A stretch of DNA of 6,990 nt from Bacillaceae bacterium (GCA_030152985.1 JASLIE010000063.1:1-6990), one strand, 5' to 3'. Counted from the stretch's first letter, positions 1 to 6,470 are shown. Program-made: numbers and translations. Notes: generated from the sequence alone by a model not told the origin.

Positions 1-1
1 T

Positions 2-769
2 CGTGCATCAATTTCTTGGACAACATGGATCACTGCTATTTTCTTTTCATTAACTATTTTCTTAGGACTTGGAGCTCTTCATTTTGTTGGTGCTGATAAG
101 ATTATGGCAGAAAGTGCTGCTGGAAACACAGCTGCTCCTTTACTTGCAGAATATCTTGGTGGAGATGTTCTCATGTCATTTATTTCTGCTGTTGCTTTTG
201 CAACCATTTTAGCGGTTGTATCGGGACTTGTTTTAACAGGCGCTTCTGCTATCTCACATGATATTTATGGTGAAATCATTAAAGATGGAAAGTTAACTCA
301 AAAACAACAAGTGCTTGCCGCACGTATTGGATCGATCTCAATTGCAGTTATCTCAATTTTCTTAGCACTCTTTGCTCAAAGTCTAAACGTTTCATTTTTA
401 GTATCTTTTGCCTTTAGTATTGGAGCTGCTGCAAACTTACCTGTTATTTTATATACAATTTACTGGAGAGGATTTAACTCAACTGGTGCTGTAACTGCAA
501 TTTTAACAGGGGTTATCGCTTCACTTATTTTAGGGGCTATGGGACCAAATTTTTGGAGTCCAATCGAAGGACAAGCAATATTTGTCGGTGAACCACTAGT
601 CAACCTAGCAGTTCCTGCCATTATTACGATTCCTTTAGGATTTTTAGCTGGTTACTTAGGTTCTGTTTTAACGGCTAAAAAACATGATCAAGTTGAAAAT
701 AATCGAATTTACAATGAAATCAGAGTCAAGGCTCATACCGGTATTTCGGTACAAGATGCTTCTCACTAA
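2..769 (+). CDS. actP: ActP-like sodium:solute symporter, C-terminal part (5' truncated by the window)
   Basis: The reading frame is open from base 2 with no start, so this is the last 255 residues of a protein whose relatives are about 550 residues long. The family (SSS, acetate permease ActP/YwcA branch) imports acetate or related short monocarboxylates with sodium across the cytoplasmic membrane. Hydrophobic segments lie near fragment residues 10-30, 57-84, 110-128, 132-148, 160-178 and 200-222. The strongest match to E. coli ActP as I remember it is the segment FISAVAFATILAVVSGL followed by GASAISHDIY, the conserved transmembrane core. The tail ending KAHTGISVQDASH also resembles the ActP end (TGFGVEQGRAH), so the C-terminus looks intact. 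A terminator follows directly, so the next gene is a separate unit. Acetate as substrate is inferred from family only. Confidence 0.9.
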   Translation, partial: RASISWTTWITAIFFSLTIFLGLGALHFVGADKIMAESAAGNTAAPLLAEYLGGDVLMSFISAVAFATILAVVSGLVLTGASAISHDIYGEIIKDGKLTQKQQVLAARIGSISIAVISIFLALFAQSLNVSFLVSFAFSIGAAANLPVILYTIYWRGFNSTGAVTAILTGVIASLILGAMGPNFWSPIEGQAIFVGEPLVNLAVPAIITIPLGFLAGYLGSVLTAKKHDQVENNRIYNEIRVKAHTGISVQDASH

Positions 770-775
770 ATAATT

Positions 776-801
776 ACTCCCCAAAATCGGGGAGTTTTTT
801 T
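776..801 (+). terminator. Intrinsic terminator after the symporter gene
   Basis: A perfect 7-bp stem, ACTCCCC (776-782) with GGGGAGT (789-795), closes a 6-base loop and runs into a T tract at 795-801. It starts seven bases after the symporter stop codon and separates that gene from the pirin promoter. Confidence 0.93.
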
Positions 802-816
802 ATGAACATATTTATT

Positions 817-822
817 TATAAT
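817..822 (+). promoter_or_regulatory. -10 box of the pirin-selO operon
   Basis: A perfect TATAAT sits 44 bases upstream of the pirin start codon, and its last two bases are the first two bases of the operator. The -35 region would fall in the T-rich tail of the preceding terminator and has no good match to TTGACA. The promoter may therefore be intrinsically weak or use a poor -35. The start of transcription would lie inside the operator, which suits simple repression. Confidence 0.7.
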
Positions 823-840
823 ATCTCGAATTCGTGATAT
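821..840 (+). promoter_or_regulatory. MhqR-like operator upstream of the pirin gene
   Basis: ATATCTCGAATTCGTGATAT is an inverted repeat in which only one symmetric base pair breaks the palindrome. It overlaps the -10 box. It closely matches the MhqR operator as I recall it from Bacillus subtilis and Staphylococcus aureus (core TATCTCGAA-TTCGAGATA). MhqR is a MarR-family repressor released by quinones and other electrophiles. A second copy of the element lies at 4119-4138. The sequence similarity is seen directly; the identity of the regulator is inferred. Confidence 0.75.
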
Positions 841-865
841 CATGAATTTAATTGGAGGGATTTAA

Positions 866-1678
866 ATGAAAGTGAATAAAATAAGAACATTAACATACGA
901 AACAACCGGTGAGCACACAGTAGGTATGGTTTTACTTCCGGATGAAATGGAAATTAATGACCCCTTTTTATTTATGGCGGATGATTTATTTCCAGAGAAT
1001 ACCTTTGGCTTGCATCCACATCGTGGAATAGAAACAGTGACTTACGTTATTGAAGGTGACGTTTTTCATCATGATACTACACACGGTGATGGAAAAATAT
1101 CTGAAGGCGACGTGCAATGGATGACAGCTGGACAAGGTGTTTTGCACAGTGAAGAACCAAGCAAAGGAGAACGCTCACGCGTCTTACAACTTTGGGTAAA
1201 CCTTCCTAAAAATAAAAAAATGATGCCTTCAAATTATCAAACTCTTAGAAAGACTGAGATGCCTAAATTAGAACTTGGACATGTAAATATAACTGTATTT
1301 TCAGGGCAATTAGATGAATTACGTGCAGCTACAAAAAATGTCGTTCCAATTAATATGTATGAAATTGAGTTAAAAGCAAACTATTCACATACACTTAATG
1401 TCGACGCTGAAAGTACTGCCTTTTTGTTCGTCTTAGAGGGAAGTGGTGTTTTTGGAGACAATGAAATTTCTGCCACTCAAAATCAAGTTGTTCACTTTGA
1501 TCAAGGTGGAGATAAGCTTCTTTTACGTGCAACTGAAGACTTAAAAGTTGTTTTTTACTCTGGTAGACCTATTAATGAACCAATCGCAGCTCGTGGTCCC
1601 TTTGTTATGAATACAGAAGAAGAAGTGAATCAAGCCTTTAAAGATTACCTAGATGGCTTATTTCACAAAGGTTTTTAA
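866..1678 (+). CDS. Pirin family protein (bicupin, possible quercetinase-like dioxygenase)
   Basis: This 270-residue protein has the normal length and two-cupin build of the pirin family. The N-terminal cupin carries the pirin signature HPHRGIETVTYVIEG (50-64) and GQGVLHSEEP (89-98). The expected four metal ligands are present: His50, His52, His94 and Glu96. Some family members (YhhW, human pirin) oxidise flavonols such as quercetin 2,3-dioxygenase does, and others act as redox-sensing regulators, so the substrate is open. The second cupin (roughly 165-240, including FLFVLEGSGVFG) lacks a His-rich metal site, as is usual. No signal peptide, so it is cytoplasmic. The ATG start is supported by GGAGGG at 854-859, six bases upstream. 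It is the first gene of an operon with selO, and an MhqR-like operator at its promoter suggests induction by quinones or electrophiles. Confidence 0.93.
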   Translation: MKVNKIRTLTYETTGEHTVGMVLLPDEMEINDPFLFMADDLFPENTFGLHPHRGIETVTYVIEGDVFHHDTTHGDGKISEGDVQWMTAGQGVLHSEEPSKGERSRVLQLWVNLPKNKKMMPSNYQTLRKTEMPKLELGHVNITVFSGQLDELRAATKNVVPINMYEIELKANYSHTLNVDAESTAFLFVLEGSGVFGDNEISATQNQVVHFDQGGDKLLLRATEDLKVVFYSGRPINEPIAARGPFVMNTEEEVNQAFKDYLDGLFHKGF

Positions 1679-1687
1679 AGCTTCATG

Positions 1688-1696
1688 AGGGAGTGA
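1688..1696 (+). promoter_or_regulatory. Ribosome binding site that places the selO start at a TTG
   Basis: AGGGAGTGA matches the anti-Shine-Dalgarno partner AGGAGGTGA at seven of nine bases. It lies five bases before TTG at 1702. The alternative GTG at 1693 overlaps this site and would have no ribosome binding site of its own; the ATG at 1685 meets a stop after three codons. Confidence 0.7.
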
Positions 1697-1701
1697 ATCG
1701 A

Positions 1702-3075
1702 TTGATTAAACAACATCCGTATTTAGAATTACCAAATATTTTTTATAGACTTACACAACCAACAGCAGTTAAAAAGCCTGAGTTAGTTTTATATAATCAA
1801 GACCTTGCTCGTCTGCTCAAATTAGACAAACTAACCGAAAGCTTTTTAAAAACGATTTCTGGGCAGGATACATCAGATCTTATTCCCTTCGCACAGAGTT
1901 ATATGGGCCATCAATTTGGTCATCAAACCATGCTAGGTGATGGGCGTGCGATTATGTTAGGTAAACTAAATGGATTTGATCTTCAAATTAAAGGGAGTGG
2001 ACAAACACCCTATTCTCGAGGCGGAGATGGCCTAGCAACACTTAAGGCGATGTTAAGAGAGCATTTAATCAGTGAGGCGATATATAAACTTAAGATTCCG
2101 ACAACAAGAAGCTTAGCCGTTATTAAAACTAACAGACAAGTCATGCGTAAAGATTTAGAGCCAGGTGCAATTTCTGTTCGTTTAGCAAAAAGTCACATTC
2201 GAGTTGGAACATTTGAATTTGCTAATCAACAAGCTAGTTTTAAAGATTTAAAATCCTTGGCTGACCTTACTCTTAAAGAATTGTATCCCTATTTACTTGA
2301 TGCTAAGTTACCCTATCTCTCACTGCTTAGAATAACAATTAAAAAACAAGCTGAGCTCATAGCTAAACATCAACTTGTAGGCTTTGTTCACGGGGTTATG
2401 AATACAGATAATATGTTAATTAGTGGAGAAACAATCGATTATGGTCCCTGCGCCTTCTTAGATCATTATGAACCAAAAAGCGTTTTTAGTTCCATCGATT
2501 TAAAGGGCCGTTATGCTTATGATCAACAACCCCATATCGGGCTTTTTAATTTAACACGTTTTGCTGAGACACTGATCCCCCTTATTGATCAAGATGAAGA
2601 GAAAGCAATTGAAATGGCTGAAACCGAGCTAGCTAGCTACACAGAGCTTTTTAATCACTATTATGTCAATGGATTAAGAAATAAGCTCGGATTCATGACC
2701 TCAAACAATGACCAAATAATTAATCAATTTTTATTGATTTTAAAAACAGAAAAACTCGATTACACTGAAAGCTTTCGACTCATCTCATTAGACCGCCCTA
2801 ATTTAAAGGAAATGTCTCAGACTTTTAAAGATTGGTATAAAAAGTTTCAACACTTAAAGCCTGACAAACAATTAATGCGTTCTGTCAATCCAGCTTTTAT
2901 TCCACGAAATTATTTATTAGACCAAGCTTTAAATCAAGGAGAGATTAAATTTGATTTAGTCAAGCAATTATTAGAGCTTTCAAGTGATCCTTATGCATAT
3001 ACAGAAGAACAATTGAATTATAGCTTTCCTATGAGCCAACGTTTTCATTTAATTAAAACTTATTGTGGCACATAA
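1702..3075 (+). CDS. selO: SelO (YdiU/UPF0061) pseudokinase-fold protein AMPylator
   Basis: SelO transfers AMP from ATP to Ser, Thr or Tyr of target proteins; in E. coli it is tied to protein S-glutathionylation and oxidative stress. The protein (457 residues from TTG) is near family length (478 in E. coli). Seen in order: GHQFGHQTMLGDGRAIMLG (69-87), the nucleotide-site segment IKGSGQTPYSRGGDG with Lys97 (96-110), IPTTRSLAV, the catalytic stretch HGVMNTDNM (230-238) with Asp236 and Asn237, the metal-binding DYG at 246-248, then KLGFMT and SVNPAFIPRN. These residues correspond to Asp252, Asn253 and Asp262 of Pseudomonas SelO as I recall. It ends YCGT, keeping the C-terminal Cys (455) that replaces selenocysteine in bacteria. 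The gap to the pirin gene is 23 bases with no terminator, so the two are co-transcribed. A GTG at 1693 is an alternative start. Confidence 0.95.
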   Translation: MIKQHPYLELPNIFYRLTQPTAVKKPELVLYNQDLARLLKLDKLTESFLKTISGQDTSDLIPFAQSYMGHQFGHQTMLGDGRAIMLGKLNGFDLQIKGSGQTPYSRGGDGLATLKAMLREHLISEAIYKLKIPTTRSLAVIKTNRQVMRKDLEPGAISVRLAKSHIRVGTFEFANQQASFKDLKSLADLTLKELYPYLLDAKLPYLSLLRITIKKQAELIAKHQLVGFVHGVMNTDNMLISGETIDYGPCAFLDHYEPKSVFSSIDLKGRYAYDQQPHIGLFNLTRFAETLIPLIDQDEEKAIEMAETELASYTELFNHYYVNGLRNKLGFMTSNNDQIINQFLLILKTEKLDYTESFRLISLDRPNLKEMSQTFKDWYKKFQHLKPDKQLMRSVNPAFIPRNYLLDQALNQGEIKFDLVKQLLELSSDPYAYTEEQLNYSFPMSQRFHLIKTYCGT

Positions 3076-3116
3076 ATAGCGTGACAAGGGACTAACTTTC
3101 CCTTGATCACGCTATT
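3075..3116. terminator. Shared bidirectional terminator between convergent selO and mhqA
   Basis: A stem of about 17 bp pairs 3075-3091 with 3099-3116, with one bulged base (3106) and a 7-base loop. It overlaps the last base of the selO stop and ends two bases before the mhqA stop. T-rich sequence follows on both strands (ATTATTTA on plus, TATTTATG on minus) but neither tract is a pure run, so termination may be incomplete in either direction. Confidence 0.85.
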
Positions 3117-3118
3117 AT

Positions 3119-4102
3119 TTATAGATATTCTTTTTCAAATGTTTTATTGCTTCGTACCGTGTCAATTGGACGAACAACCGACTCAATATAATCACGTTTT
3201 TCTTCTAAGAATGGTGGTAAGGATAATTTCTCACCAAGTGTTTCGTATGATTCATCTCCCATAAAACCTGGTCCATCCGTTGCTAACTCAAATAAAATAC
3301 CATTCGAAACACGGGTGTAGAGCGATTCAAAAAAGAAACGATCAACATGACCTGAATTTGGTAAGCCTACTTGATTAAAGTGAGTATACCATTTGTTTAG
3401 CACTTCTCTGTCTGCTACTCTGAAAGCTACATGGTGTACTGTCCCATAGCCTTGTCTACCAGGTGCTAATTCAGGCTGATGATCAAGTATAACTGACGCT
3501 CCATTTCCGCCGCTTCCCATTTCCATTAATAAAAGATTTCCGTCTCTCTTAAGCTCCCTCATGTTAAAGACTTTCTCTAAAAAGGCTTTAAAATAGTCTA
3601 ATTGAAGGACTCTTAAATGAATTGGTCCAAGCCCTGTAATCGCATATTCTAAAGGGATTGGCCCATCATTCCATGGGGTACCTGACTCAAGACCCTCATT
3701 ATTTTCATCCGATATCAGCATGTAATTTTGACCATCAAAATCAATAAAATTAATAATCTTTTTATCAAATAAAAGACCTATTCCCTCATGTTCTATTCCA
3801 TATTTATCAAAACGTTTGATCCAGTAATCCAAGGCTTGATCATTCGGCACCCTAAAAGCTGTCTTGTATACTTCATCTGTTCCGTGACTTCCTTTTGGAA
3901 TGTTTGGAAAATCAAAAAAAGTCATGTCGGTTCCTGGTGAACCTTTATCATCTGCGAAAAACAAATGATATGTTTGAATATCATCTTGATTAACCGTCTT
4001 TTTAACTAATCTTAAACCGAGAACATGAGTGAAAAAATCATAAATTTTTTCAGCACTGCTCGTAATCGCTGTGACATGGTGAATCCCTGTTAATTCTTCC
4101 AC
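3119..4102 (-). CDS. mhqA: MhqA/MhqO-type ring-cleaving dioxygenase (VOC/glyoxalase superfamily)
   Basis: This 327-residue protein has the two tandem VOC modules of the Bacillus MhqA/MhqE/MhqO family, which are putative extradiol dioxygenases acting on hydroquinones and catechols. Domain 1 (about 4-132) starts GIHHVTAITSSAEKIYDFF and contains FFADDKGSPGTDMTFFDFP. Domain 2 (about 155-280) has TVHHVAFRVAD (221-231), LYTRVSNGILFE (261-272) and ATDGPGF. Likely metal ligands are one His of His8/His9, one of His223/His224, and Glu272, giving a 2-His-1-Glu site. Length is normal for the family and no signal peptide is seen. The GTG start is chosen because AGGAGG lies seven bases upstream (minus strand, 4110-4115) and no ATG lies nearby. 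It has its own promoter carrying an MhqR-like operator. Exact substrate is unknown; mhqA is used as a family name. Confidence 0.92.
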   Translation of the reverse strand: MEELTGIHHVTAITSSAEKIYDFFTHVLGLRLVKKTVNQDDIQTYHLFFADDKGSPGTDMTFFDFPNIPKGSHGTDEVYKTAFRVPNDQALDYWIKRFDKYGIEHEGIGLLFDKKIINFIDFDGQNYMLISDENNEGLESGTPWNDGPIPLEYAITGLGPIHLRVLQLDYFKAFLEKVFNMRELKRDGNLLLMEMGSGGNGASVILDHQPELAPGRQGYGTVHHVAFRVADREVLNKWYTHFNQVGLPNSGHVDRFFFESLYTRVSNGILFELATDGPGFMGDESYETLGEKLSLPPFLEEKRDYIESVVRPIDTVRSNKTFEKEYL

Positions 4103-4118
4103 AATACTTCCTCCTCGT

Positions 4119-4138
4119 ATATCTCGATATAGAGATAT
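4119..4138 (-). promoter_or_regulatory. MhqR-like operator of the mhqA promoter
   Basis: On the plus strand it reads ATATCTCGATATAGAGATAT, an inverted repeat broken at one symmetric base pair. On the minus strand it begins at the last two bases of the -10 box, exactly as at the pirin promoter (TATAATATCTC in both). It ends three bases before the AGGAGG ribosome binding site. No T tract follows it, so it is an operator and not a terminator. Confidence 0.8.
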
Positions 4139-4166
4139 TATACATCAAAATTGAATAAGTTATCAA
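4137..4166 (-). promoter_or_regulatory. Sigma-A-type promoter of mhqA
   Basis: TTGATA (minus strand of 4161-4166) and a perfect TATAAT (minus strand of 4137-4142) are separated by 18 bases. The -35 box overlaps the stop codon of the upstream papain-like gene. Transcription would start within the operator, so a bound repressor would block the polymerase. Confidence 0.8.
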
Positions 4167-4762
4167 CCTTCTTGCTTAAGATTAAAACTTAATAGGCTTT
4201 TACCGTATCCTTGTTCAAACCAAAGATTGTAATCAAGCCTTTCTTTCTTACCCCAATTCGAAATAATCAGCTCTACTTTTTCATTACTCATTTTAATAGC
4301 TGTAATCATTACCCAATGATAGGATACTGACTTATTTTTACTGAATAAAGTTAACATCAAGACAGGGTAATCCTTTTTTAATTGATCTTTGATAAAATCT
4401 AAATAAGCATCCTTTGTACCTGTTTTTATTATCTTGGCTAGTAATTTAATTTTAAATGAGTTTGTATACTTTAAAAAACCTTTTTTAAATCTTTCTGCTG
4501 TAGGTATTCCCCAATACCTTGGTTTCATTACTTGATAAAGTTCATTCATTTGATGAGTAAAACCTAGTTCAGTTCGCTTGTAGTTTGGATAAGTTAAACC
4601 ATCTCGCTCTCTTAAGTAATAAATATAATTTGCTGCAGCAGAAATTGCACATGAATGATTTGCTTGAGCAAGACTTAAATAACCATATTCATACAACCAT
4701 TTTTGATGTCCACCATAATTTTGATTAATCAATAAATATTCTGGATTATTTAACTCATACAT
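4163..4762 (-). CDS. Small putative papain/C39-like cysteine peptidase-fold protein, unknown role
   Basis: I do not recognise a named family with certainty. The 199-residue protein begins MYELNNPEYLLINQNYGGHQ. It carries a pattern typical of papain- or C39-like peptidases: NHSCAISAAANYIYYL with Cys38 at the start of a helix, YHWVMITAI with His149, and SNWG with Asn169. This is a plausible Cys-His-Asn triad in the right order and near the usual spacing. Similar cytoplasmic proteins starting with a YGG-x-Q-x-W element are, from memory, scattered in Bacillota and usually called hypothetical. There is no signal peptide or membrane segment, so it is probably cytoplasmic. The ATG start is chosen because GGGGTGA (4768-4774) lies five bases upstream; a GTG three codons earlier overlaps that site. 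The gene follows the GTPase gene by 54 bases across a hairpin. Peptidase, transglutaminase or inactive binding roles are all possible. Confidence 0.72.
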   Translation of the reverse strand: MYELNNPEYLLINQNYGGHQKWLYEYGYLSLAQANHSCAISAAANYIYYLRERDGLTYPNYKRTELGFTHQMNELYQVMKPRYWGIPTAERFKKGFLKYTNSFKIKLLAKIIKTGTKDAYLDFIKDQLKKDYPVLMLTLFSKNKSVSYHWVMITAIKMSNEKVELIISNWGKKERLDYNLWFEQGYGKSLLSFNLKQEG

Positions 4763-4767
4763 CTTTT

Positions 4768-4774
4768 TCACCCC
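4768..4774 (-). promoter_or_regulatory. Ribosome binding site deciding the start of the papain-like gene
   Basis: GGGGTGA on the minus strand matches the end of AGGAGGTGA, with G for A at one position that can still wobble-pair. It lies five bases before ATG (4760-4762). The upstream in-frame GTG at 4769-4771 is part of the site itself, so it is unlikely to be the start. Confidence 0.65.
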
Positions 4775-4782
4775 ATAAATAA

Positions 4783-4811
4783 AGTCGACCTTAAATAAAT
4801 TAAGATCGACT
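4783..4811 (-). terminator. Hairpin between the GTPase and papain-like genes (terminator or attenuator)
   Basis: Read on the minus strand, AGTCGATCTTAA and TTAAGGTCGACT form a 12-bp stem around a 5-base loop, with one G-U wobble. On the plus strand the same pair would be a C-A mismatch, which suggests function in minus-strand RNA. The tract after it is TTATTTATG, only moderately T-rich, and the next ribosome binding site begins nine bases later. Partial termination that lowers expression of the downstream gene is likely. Confidence 0.65.
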
Positions 4812-4816
4812 AAAAA

Positions 4817-6163
4817 TCATTGTTTACTTAGTTGATGCTTATGAACAAACTCTTCTAAGACAGACTCTAAGTTAGGCTTACCAAGCTCATCTAACTCATA
4901 AGAAACACGGGTCGTTGGCTTTTTGATATCAATCACACGCGTTAAATCCATTGGTGTACCAATAATAACAGCATCACAATCTGACTTATTAATTGTAGCT
5001 TCTAAATCTTTCAGCTGTTGCTCACCATAACCCATTGCAGGAAGTACCTCTTCAAGATGAGTATATTTTTCAAAAGTATCTGTTAGTTTTCCTACGGCAA
5101 ATGGACGTGGGTCAACAAGCTCTTTTGCACCTAGTCTTTTTGCAGCAATAATTCCTGCTCCTAGTGTCATTTCACCGTGCGTTAAAGTCGGACCATCTTC
5201 AACAACTAAAACACGTTTACCTTCAATAAGTTCAGGATGATCAACTGTAATTGCCGACTCTGCTTTAATGATTAAACTTTCCGGATTTGCTTTTTTAATA
5301 TTGTCTTCGACTATTTTAATCGCTTCTTCAGACGCACTATCAACTTTATTAATGATTGAAACGTCTGCTGTTCTTAAACAAACCTCACCTGGATAATACT
5401 TTAATTCGTGGCCAGGACGATGTGGGTCTAAAACAGTTATGGCTAAATCTGTTTCATAAAATGAAAAATCATTGTTTCCACCATCCCATAAAATAACATC
5501 ACAGCCATCTGGATCATTTTCTGCTTCTCTTAAAATTGCTTCATAATCTACGCCTGCATAAATTATATTACCACGTTCTACATGGGGTTCATATTCTTCC
5601 ATTTCTTCAATTGTACACTCATGTAATTTCATATCTTCAACGGTCGCAAAACGTTGTACTTTTTGCTTAACTAAATCTCCATAAGGCATTGGATGTCTGA
5701 TGGCAACAACTTTTAACCCATACTCTAATAAGCTTTCAATGACCTTGCGTGAAGTTTGGCTTTTTCCAGTACCTGTACGTGTGGCAGTAATTGCAATAAC
5801 TGGCTTTTTACTTTTAATCATTGTATCTTTTGTTCCTAAAAGTTTAAAGTTTGCCCCTGCCGAGTTAACAATTGCACTAATTCCCATAACTGATTCATAA
5901 TGCAAATCACTGTATGAAAATACACAATCATCTACATGATATTGTTTGATTAAACTTTCTAAATCTTCCTGAGGATAAATAGGGATACCATCTGGATAAA
6001 GAGAGCCTGCTAATTCAAATGGGTATCTTCGCCCATCTATATCTGGTATTTGGGCTGCTGTGAAAGCAACCACATTATAATCCGGATTATCTCTATAATA
6101 AGTGTTAAAATTATGAAAATCTCTACCTGCTGCACCTATAATTATTACATTTTTTTTAGTCAT
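4817..6163 (-). CDS. Cyclic 2,3-diphosphoglycerate synthetase-like P-loop GTPase (COG2403-type)
   Basis: This 448-residue protein matches, from memory, the family named after the archaeal enzyme that closes 2,3-diphosphoglycerate to the cyclic form using ATP. The N-terminus is Rossmann-like (VIIIGAAGRDFHNFNTYYRD, 6-25). A P-loop follows at TRTGTGKSQTS (128-138), with Lys134 and Ser135; the first Gly of the usual motif is Thr128. LWDGGNND (225-232) fits a Walker B/DxGG element and NKVD (272-275) a guanine-specificity motif, so GTP use is likely. The region VVEDGPTLTHGEMTLGAG (about 320-338) is strongly family-like. No signal peptide. Length is normal. ATG is preceded by GGGAGA (6171-6176). Cyclic DPG is known from thermophilic methanogens, so the product name is doubtful in Bacillota and the true substrate is unknown. 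Confidence 0.88.
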   Translation of the reverse strand: MTKKNVIIIGAAGRDFHNFNTYYRDNPDYNVVAFTAAQIPDIDGRRYPFELAGSLYPDGIPIYPQEDLESLIKQYHVDDCVFSYSDLHYESVMGISAIVNSAGANFKLLGTKDTMIKSKKPVIAITATRTGTGKSQTSRKVIESLLEYGLKVVAIRHPMPYGDLVKQKVQRFATVEDMKLHECTIEEMEEYEPHVERGNIIYAGVDYEAILREAENDPDGCDVILWDGGNNDFSFYETDLAITVLDPHRPGHELKYYPGEVCLRTADVSIINKVDSASEEAIKIVEDNIKKANPESLIIKAESAITVDHPELIEGKRVLVVEDGPTLTHGEMTLGAGIIAAKRLGAKELVDPRPFAVGKLTDTFEKYTHLEEVLPAMGYGEQQLKDLEATINKSDCDAVIIGTPMDLTRVIDIKKPTTRVSYELDELGKPNLESVLEEFVHKHQLSKQ

Positions 6164-6195
6164 CTTTTTCTCTCCCGTTCCTAAATCATGTAATA

Positions 6196-6224
6196 AATAT
6201 ACACTTTAATGAATATAAATGCAA
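6196..6224 (-). promoter_or_regulatory. Sigma-A-type promoter of the GTPase gene
   Basis: TTGCAT (minus strand of 6219-6224) and TATATT (minus strand of 6196-6201) are separated by exactly 17 bases and lie just upstream of the GTPase ribosome binding site. The gene therefore does not depend on transcription from the SAM riboswitch unit further upstream. Confidence 0.7.
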
Positions 6225-6314
6225 GTATTTATCATTAGATTTTTAAATTAAATCTAAAACTTTTATTTTTGAATCCTTTGTCTAAGCCTTTGAAAAATTA
6301 ATGCGTTTTTTTAG

Positions 6315-6423
6315 TTAAAATTTACCACTCGAACCATGGTAACGAATTACAACAAGATCATCAGCCTCAACTTGTTTGAGTGCTTCTACTTCCCATAATT
6401 GCCTTTCCTTGATAAATACTCAT
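6315..6423 (-). pseudogene. Remnant of the riboswitch-controlled gene: good start site, broken frame
   Basis: A strong ribosome binding site, GAGGAG (minus strand of 6432-6437), stands eight bases before an ATG at 6421-6423. The frame from that ATG (MSIYQGKAIMGSRSTQTS) stops after 18 codons at 6367. An overlapping second frame stays open from 6419 to a TAA at 6315 and has a protein-like composition: VFIKERQLWEVEALKQ then VEADDLVVIRYHGSSGKF. The simplest reading is the frameshifted or internally deleted remains of a gene. DLVVIRYHG faintly recalls the DVVVIRYEG motif of dihydroxy-acid dehydratase, but the match is too short to name it. A functional 18-residue peptide is the alternative. Confidence 0.4.
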
Positions 6424-6470
6424 ATCATCTACTCCTCAAGAGCGAATCTTCCAACTAGACAAATGAATAG

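Noticed and set aside
1693..1701. GTG at 1693 as the selO start
   Set aside because: This codon overlaps the best ribosome binding site (1688-1696) and has no other site at a workable distance; the TTG at 1702 is spaced correctly.
4119..4138. The mhqA operator as a terminator for the upstream papain-like gene
   Set aside because: The symmetry is AT-rich, no T tract follows, and the position on the -10 box fits an operator much better. No other terminator is seen after the papain-like gene, so some readthrough into mhqA is possible.
5700..5900. Plus-strand open frame of 66 codons
   Set aside because: It lies wholly antisense inside the well-supported GTPase gene, has no good ribosome binding site at its start, and resembles no protein I know; it is a shadow frame.
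6235..6257. AT-rich inverted repeat TTAGATTT / AAATCTAA upstream of the GTPase promoter
   Set aside because: The 8-bp stem is weak, has no T tract after it on either strand, and such repeats arise easily in AT-rich gaps; it is neither a convincing terminator nor a convincing operator.
6315..6419. Naming the broken frame as an ilvD (dihydroxy-acid dehydratase) fragment
   Set aside because: Only DLVVIRYHG resembles the family motif DVVVIRYEG, the residues after it do not match, and ilvD is not a usual SAM-I target; the resemblance is too short to support a name.
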